64,000 bases of DNA. Source: Lachnospiraceae bacterium. Its GTDB lineage: Bacteria > Bacillota > Clostridia > Lachnospirales > Lachnospiraceae. The notes below the pieces were generated by a model. The model did no database searches. It was given only the letters and a program-made list of their open reading frames with translations, and was not told the origin of the DNA. A program made the position numbers and the translations under genes. Shown here piece after piece: positions 63,001 to 64,000 of this stretch (position 1 is the first letter of the stretch; every line of letters starts with the position of its first letter). The DNA lies in contig JAFVSN010000017.1 of assembly GCA_017503735.1 (NCBI GenBank), forward strand, positions 62,001 through 126,000, in the 5' to 3' direction.

Positions 63001-64000
63001 CGGAAACCGTTGCCGTCTCCGCAGTAATCGGGTCTATGGTTATATTATAAAATGCCTGTCCCAAAGAAGTGATAGACGCTGTCACCACCTTTGTTTTTCC
63101 GATTTCCTGATTGATCTGCATACCGTGATTATCCGACAAATCATAATCGGAGTACACTTCGACGGTATAAACCTCAAAGTCAATCAATTCATCAAAACGG
63201 ATGGTCGTTGATTTTTCCGGCAAAAGATGAGCATCCTTCTTTGCCTCATAGACTCCGTTCCGGTAAATCGCGGTTTCTACAACACTGCCGTTACTGTTTC
63301 GCACAAGGAAGTACATATTTTCCGTAGCTGCATTCTCTTCATTGGTAATATCTATCGAAAGCTCGATATCCTTTACTTCGTTCTTTATTACCTTAATCTT
63401 TGCCGTCGGTGCCTTTTTCGATGTGGAAATCCGCCCGGAATAAGTTCCCTCCATCCGGAACGCCTCTCCGTATTTATCCGTAACAACAAAGGTATACGTA
63501 TACTCCCGATCCGATAATAAACGCTCCGGAGTCGTATAATCCACCGCTTCCTGTTCCTTTAACTTTCCTAAGCCCTTTTGGTCTAACTTAAAACTCTCCT
63601 CGGACTTCTTTGCCGAAAAGTTCATTTCTACCTTGGCAATATGTTGTACCATATCAAGATAGAATTTGTTACTTGCGTTATAATTGTCAATCTGTATGCT
63701 GACCAGTTCCGCTTTATTCGTATATAAATAAGCACCGTTTGACCAGTTTAAAGAAATCGGAGGAAGCGAATCGGTACCCAGCGTGGTTATCACATCACCG
63801 GCTCTTAAAACTTCACTTTGCTTGTTTCCTCTGACATCCACATAATTCAAAGTAACAACAACTTTATAGGTAGTGCCCGGACGCAATCCGGAAATCCGGA
63901 TATCATTGGAAGACCCTCCGTAAGCTTTTCTTGTCACAAGCTTTCCTGTTGCAGGGTCAAACACTTCAAAAGTAATTCCGCTCTTATGTAAAAACTGCGG
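54002..64000 (-). CDS. Giant GLUG-repeat surface protein, N-terminus outside window
   Basis: 3,332 residues are visible and the frame stays open to the window edge, so the signal peptide and start lie upstream. Numbering from the edge: beta-rich Fn3-like domains in about 1-370 (SGLRPGTTYKVVV); an acidic linker at about 380-447 (EEQPETGDGSEDG); a second group of such domains to about 900; then long stretches of right-handed beta-solenoid type with GLUG motifs (GGLVGMM, GGIAGIG, GGIVGYM, GGVAGYA, GGIIGCI), mainly about 1540-1710 and 2160-2550. A Gly/Ser/Thr/Asp-rich stalk follows (about 3010-3190). One membrane helix (about 3300-3321) and a short charged tail end the protein; there is no LPxTG motif. 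GLUG repeats are typical of surface adhesins and IgA-peptidase-type proteins. Confidence 0.88.
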   Translation of the reverse strand, partial: PQFLHKSGITFEVFDPATGKLVTRKAYGGSSNDIRISGLRPGTTYKVVVTLNYVDVRGNKQSEVLRAGDVITTLGTDSLPPISLNWSNGAYLYTNKAELVSIQIDNYNASNKFYLDMVQHIAKVEMNFSAKKSEESFKLDQKGLGKLKEQEAVDYTTPERLLSDREYTYTFVVTDKYGEAFRMEGTYSGRISTSKKAPTAKIKVIKNEVKDIELSIDITNEENAATENMYFLVRNSNGSVVETAIYRNGVYEAKKDAHLLPEKSTTIRFDELIDFEVYTVEVYSDYDLSDNHGMQINQEIGKTKVVTASITSLGQAFYNITIDPITAETATVSVQLNNERTNQKLAALIDEYDIGFVKVLRNENGTVTGTSSEGIVVQYVAKEDDSANDGGTDTLPEEQPETGDGSEDGTVSGDSTDTGILDADEGLGEDGEGVPDDSEPPVSSDILFTKENGSTTLYEYQLDGIHGPGIRFMLSGLDSMSEYRIQMTPKVHVGNEEYGVVREIRTNFSPNSFKTLKKTPFVRIGSAYVTGNRIRLFDLSVVDEDGAVLEYPLSVQVYDENGYPVFRKNFTAGEVADGNKVKEIVIEPLNRFQKYTFRFFVTRYNDVPDSADYSTNYELYYEPYVKTKELLVLETGEAVLGNLNFIGMNTYKVKNHSELEVLTGAKGTQNLFTPYAVKKSPTGKYITSTSDINKVSYTTNGTTAVPFKRYNPPQNTWSVVYKATIDFGTGEYNSMSVGYSHSSGGYPLAIKLYTEDPTVNASAVPVAETTLDGKGKTFNNYAIKWLDAAKFKDGAAPLTGEQTVYVEYVGTDKSNYAWIGAFSGVIFRNIEEVSSEENLYANISVDINDVRGQLGSMAAYRIKVYKDGILDDMQEHVYTSLNGVPEKAVYLYDILHEDGQAPQYLEAISYTADDKQCITDFFYEVDRNAAKGHVYEMVLTAIVDGYEITLDRITFESKNVVHGIRNREEFSLICWDTKASYVALNDIDFGTWHWAQTGLTSGVFFEGHLDFQGYKIITNHQYAPIYNIGTNGVVENVVVTHADSFVGYTTAVLTYNNYGTIRNVVYEKNSSNATITYQNRYGIATHNRHSGVIENFVVHFKDDWYVGQYAGAVTYINWGIIRNGYVYGNPIKYVPKEYMDATQQSQANYIGAIASVNRVGGTIENCFTVMDIYSSMPYRTSDSMTFFVGSNRGMVRNCFSSGSVYYKESYGDGYIIKNSVSPLYTNASSGGIPEEKNMYLYSGESYDKTTLADILLEKAALHDTEWYDELLNDASATTKAGEMDTNPVRQGFYPHVNMAAGMPEQPWLLLPELSDFDRPEILYTEVVEQGMDYAIGELTLYNPGKTPVQFVSIEHFASENVEILNQYDAEDFWHVRIRVSKPEKCFSEYNIKGFEMGSARDLISYSRYYSEYEYKKIGFEFYHAISNISDWIKINDDRSQNYRLYNDIDFAYYPMEAIYIGNGKAPVAHAASNWATYAYNFTGTFDGNGKTISNLDLRQYGGLFESLYGGTVKNLTVKNVDISALDPEKPVSLRRAVIRTIGKDSVVENVHVLGVTITGTEVSGGLVGMMHAGRNTIVNCSVHDATITTTSKNNGNTQYIGGIAGIGSGDVIISITNSYVDGLHITARDASDVGGIGGIVGRVTSGCTLENLYVADTVIDSFFQYTGGVAGSIINQTYSDGYVLQNVYIDADISSVSDLMGGLVAYSQPANQAEKVNALFLGNIFMRNEEFNYVSRYIGFQTATTNLVKDGLYTFKEASYVNGRLNNEDRDDTDTRNKKDPYVYLTREMLCNPEFYTNGIKVDGVYRNLDIGESFALTYEVTDGAGAVIGTTTYAENEQLPWLRTADGTGVLPYQKFHTFEETDVQITKITAAANPSNAELFEVKVTVSHPENYNVEALRFDSNVSISSGPQITKNGTTESVIAYEVLAQGYVDRYYITGIDGKVNETEDLQISLNLDSLIPALFLDINNADDWNSKMVQHGQKGYNIRINGNLDFTGQSDYQENVIVNRVLGGFVEETNWVKITGINRATNYPLIDTAYGRISNIKFENIELEKLDRTKTRNFGIIGHAAGNVSNVRFTDIVIDSSYRDEYTAGRHGGGYTNNVALISMLSGAASNVKIDGVYVQADATGVTSTNTTSAFVGYSNSTASFNNIEAKNISILSGDRYYTGGIVGYMNGATKLTGITLTDFAIFANVDAGGVAGYAAATTYGRTMNNIIVKDGFMIGRVRVGGVIGQGYLVNSTDASPSVVDNVFVMGDYHVGGVAGIGGASRNVTVKNSDIYGNYRVGGIVGYGNALATHVVDSTVSSAWARTDSATTNDLYQAAVTARKNAVEEKLSDASLGDFERRTLENAQTYLDILLLTSNKGIDWRYQMWNKYSGTPSANKIDQDAQIGGISGMGQLFENNVVTNCTIGSITAEEVGGIVGHHVNIGYDTWSRTARVFSNACTESTVTGAKNVGGIIGIAKRYTSSNNYSNATVSAVAPSKVDITDEGTNAGGIIGCINKTATYALSETPRVYSCYFAGTVSANDYVGGIIGRCYQDVYGDNRDLMMTGTVCVTSDIVNPHIQLIANRISNPTGVFLESVVYKDAKLVYGTAQREQTAEQYYNGTEADGATGLTPEQQKHADNVSVVSTSDLKNIDFWSKKSGGVQVGFTTTPTYWKFDGLTNGFMPYVTYRLYYGDNEAGNSLVRYQEGFAVDANGVKTYNYKTYKGGVPIPGFVSGRSLMMMRRPVVQEVELPTMTAYCVDADKLNLEFSSVNPAASYVVAANGKTIAEGTVSGRVVTLQYDYKTTLLVTVTDGEEECEYRINAVDVSRNITVSGDEYFYITGNGVEGSRATISGNFVNLYKGKALTVDGMLYDVTTGNLMGKAKGNGVAETVVPLAQFTYDGYKIELYHGFTVSAGMERNNKRLYVKDNTLFAIDSALSKEADAVILETGVGLGELTAILEHGGSIAELTGETFCFPKEFVNNKIAQMTNNLDTDASIVLVRYKDGGVMGFDYLSGETLFRILREGTGNAQGGNSATGSSLITNASDSYKEIQAFESGLIASGWSPVNGTSAANGTSGSLTGNTSVPENGSDANGDALGGGSGSTSGDTKTEGGVTGDGTNEVSGDATQSGSHTGDGTNVDSGDGVSSSGGGQTSGTEQTGVTPAVTNTPGAETGVQNGKTEVSDSSSSDVSGDALQTDKNGTAGIDGIPGPTGSTGGGSVTGAEEAFQNQYSEVRGNGSVYGGGSEEKKYVPFFDSELNEYVLFDEAELLAVADTSLTSMNEKVKLSGHMIDRYIPYMNDVSQMDDDDRNGMVLMFLTIAGVAILLGILIYKHQNGGKANEED
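54430..54960 (-). repeat. Low-complexity Gly/Ser/Asp stalk coding region
   Basis: Codons for repeated SGD, GDGTN and TSG-like units encode the wall-spanning stalk of the giant protein. The short imperfect units (GDGTNEVSGD, GDGTNVDSGD) are the kind of sequence that can expand or shrink by slippage. Confidence 0.75.

Overview
The window reads as chromosomal DNA of a low-GC, Gram-positive Clostridia bacterium, most likely Lachnospiraceae. This is inferred from gene content and order: yqeK-rsfS, a LexA/YneA-type SOS pair, DivIVA together with SepF and MinCDE, an mreBCD-PBP2-rodA-mgsA string, and a membrane-anchored MutS relative beside mutS-mutL. Ribosome binding sites are strong AGGAGG types, several starts are TTG, and promoters fit the sigma-A consensus with 17-base spacers. 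I saw no rRNA, tRNA, CRISPR array, insertion sequence or prophage. Coding density is high and no gene-free stretch exceeds 300 bases.

Layout. 1-1816 (+): end of yqeK, rsfS and a membrane diguanylate cyclase. 1841-2909 (+): a P-loop kinase-like gene behind a 220-base leader with a three-codon upstream ORF and competing hairpins. 2992-4418 (+): an autoregulated sdpR-sdpI-like pair. 4540-5735: divergent lexA and a YneA-like division inhibitor sharing SOS boxes. 5779-6519 (-): a TtcA-like sulfurtransferase. 6713-10947 (+): a cell-wall amidase and a YngK-like glycosidase. 11089-12144 (+): a XerS-like recombinase just downstream of a dif-like palindrome. 12175-12540 (-): an orphan BlaI repressor.

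12704-30380 (-) is one nearly gapless run of 19 genes: mreB, mreC, mreD, PBP2, minC, minD, minE, rodA, mgsA, a D,D-carboxypeptidase, a HlyD-like protein, a YggS/YlmE protein, sepF, ylmH, divIVA, aroB, lspA, an rluD-type gene and a DUF4143 ATPase. It covers side-wall elongation, septum placement and envelope maturation, and only one strong promoter (before mreB) is apparent. RadC and a DUF4321 protein lie upstream. 31639-43795 (-) is more accessory: a PLP lyase, Nudix and GNAT proteins, a flavoprotein, a second DUF4143 ATPase with a repeat-rich promoter, hydrolases, miaA and a Nudix-methyltransferase fusion. 43817-51623 (-) holds a metallo-hydrolase, mutL, mutS, rnhA and a membrane MutS-like ATPase, with a good promoter at the head.

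51757-64000 (-): a giant GLUG-repeat surface protein (more than 3,300 residues, N-terminus outside the window), translationally coupled to a membrane EAL phosphodiesterase with a degenerate GGDEF domain. The best candidates for something undescribed are the kinase leader RNA, the giant adhesin/EAL pair, the dif-like palindrome at the recombinase, the iteron-like promoter of the second DUF4143 ATPase, and the membrane MutS relative.
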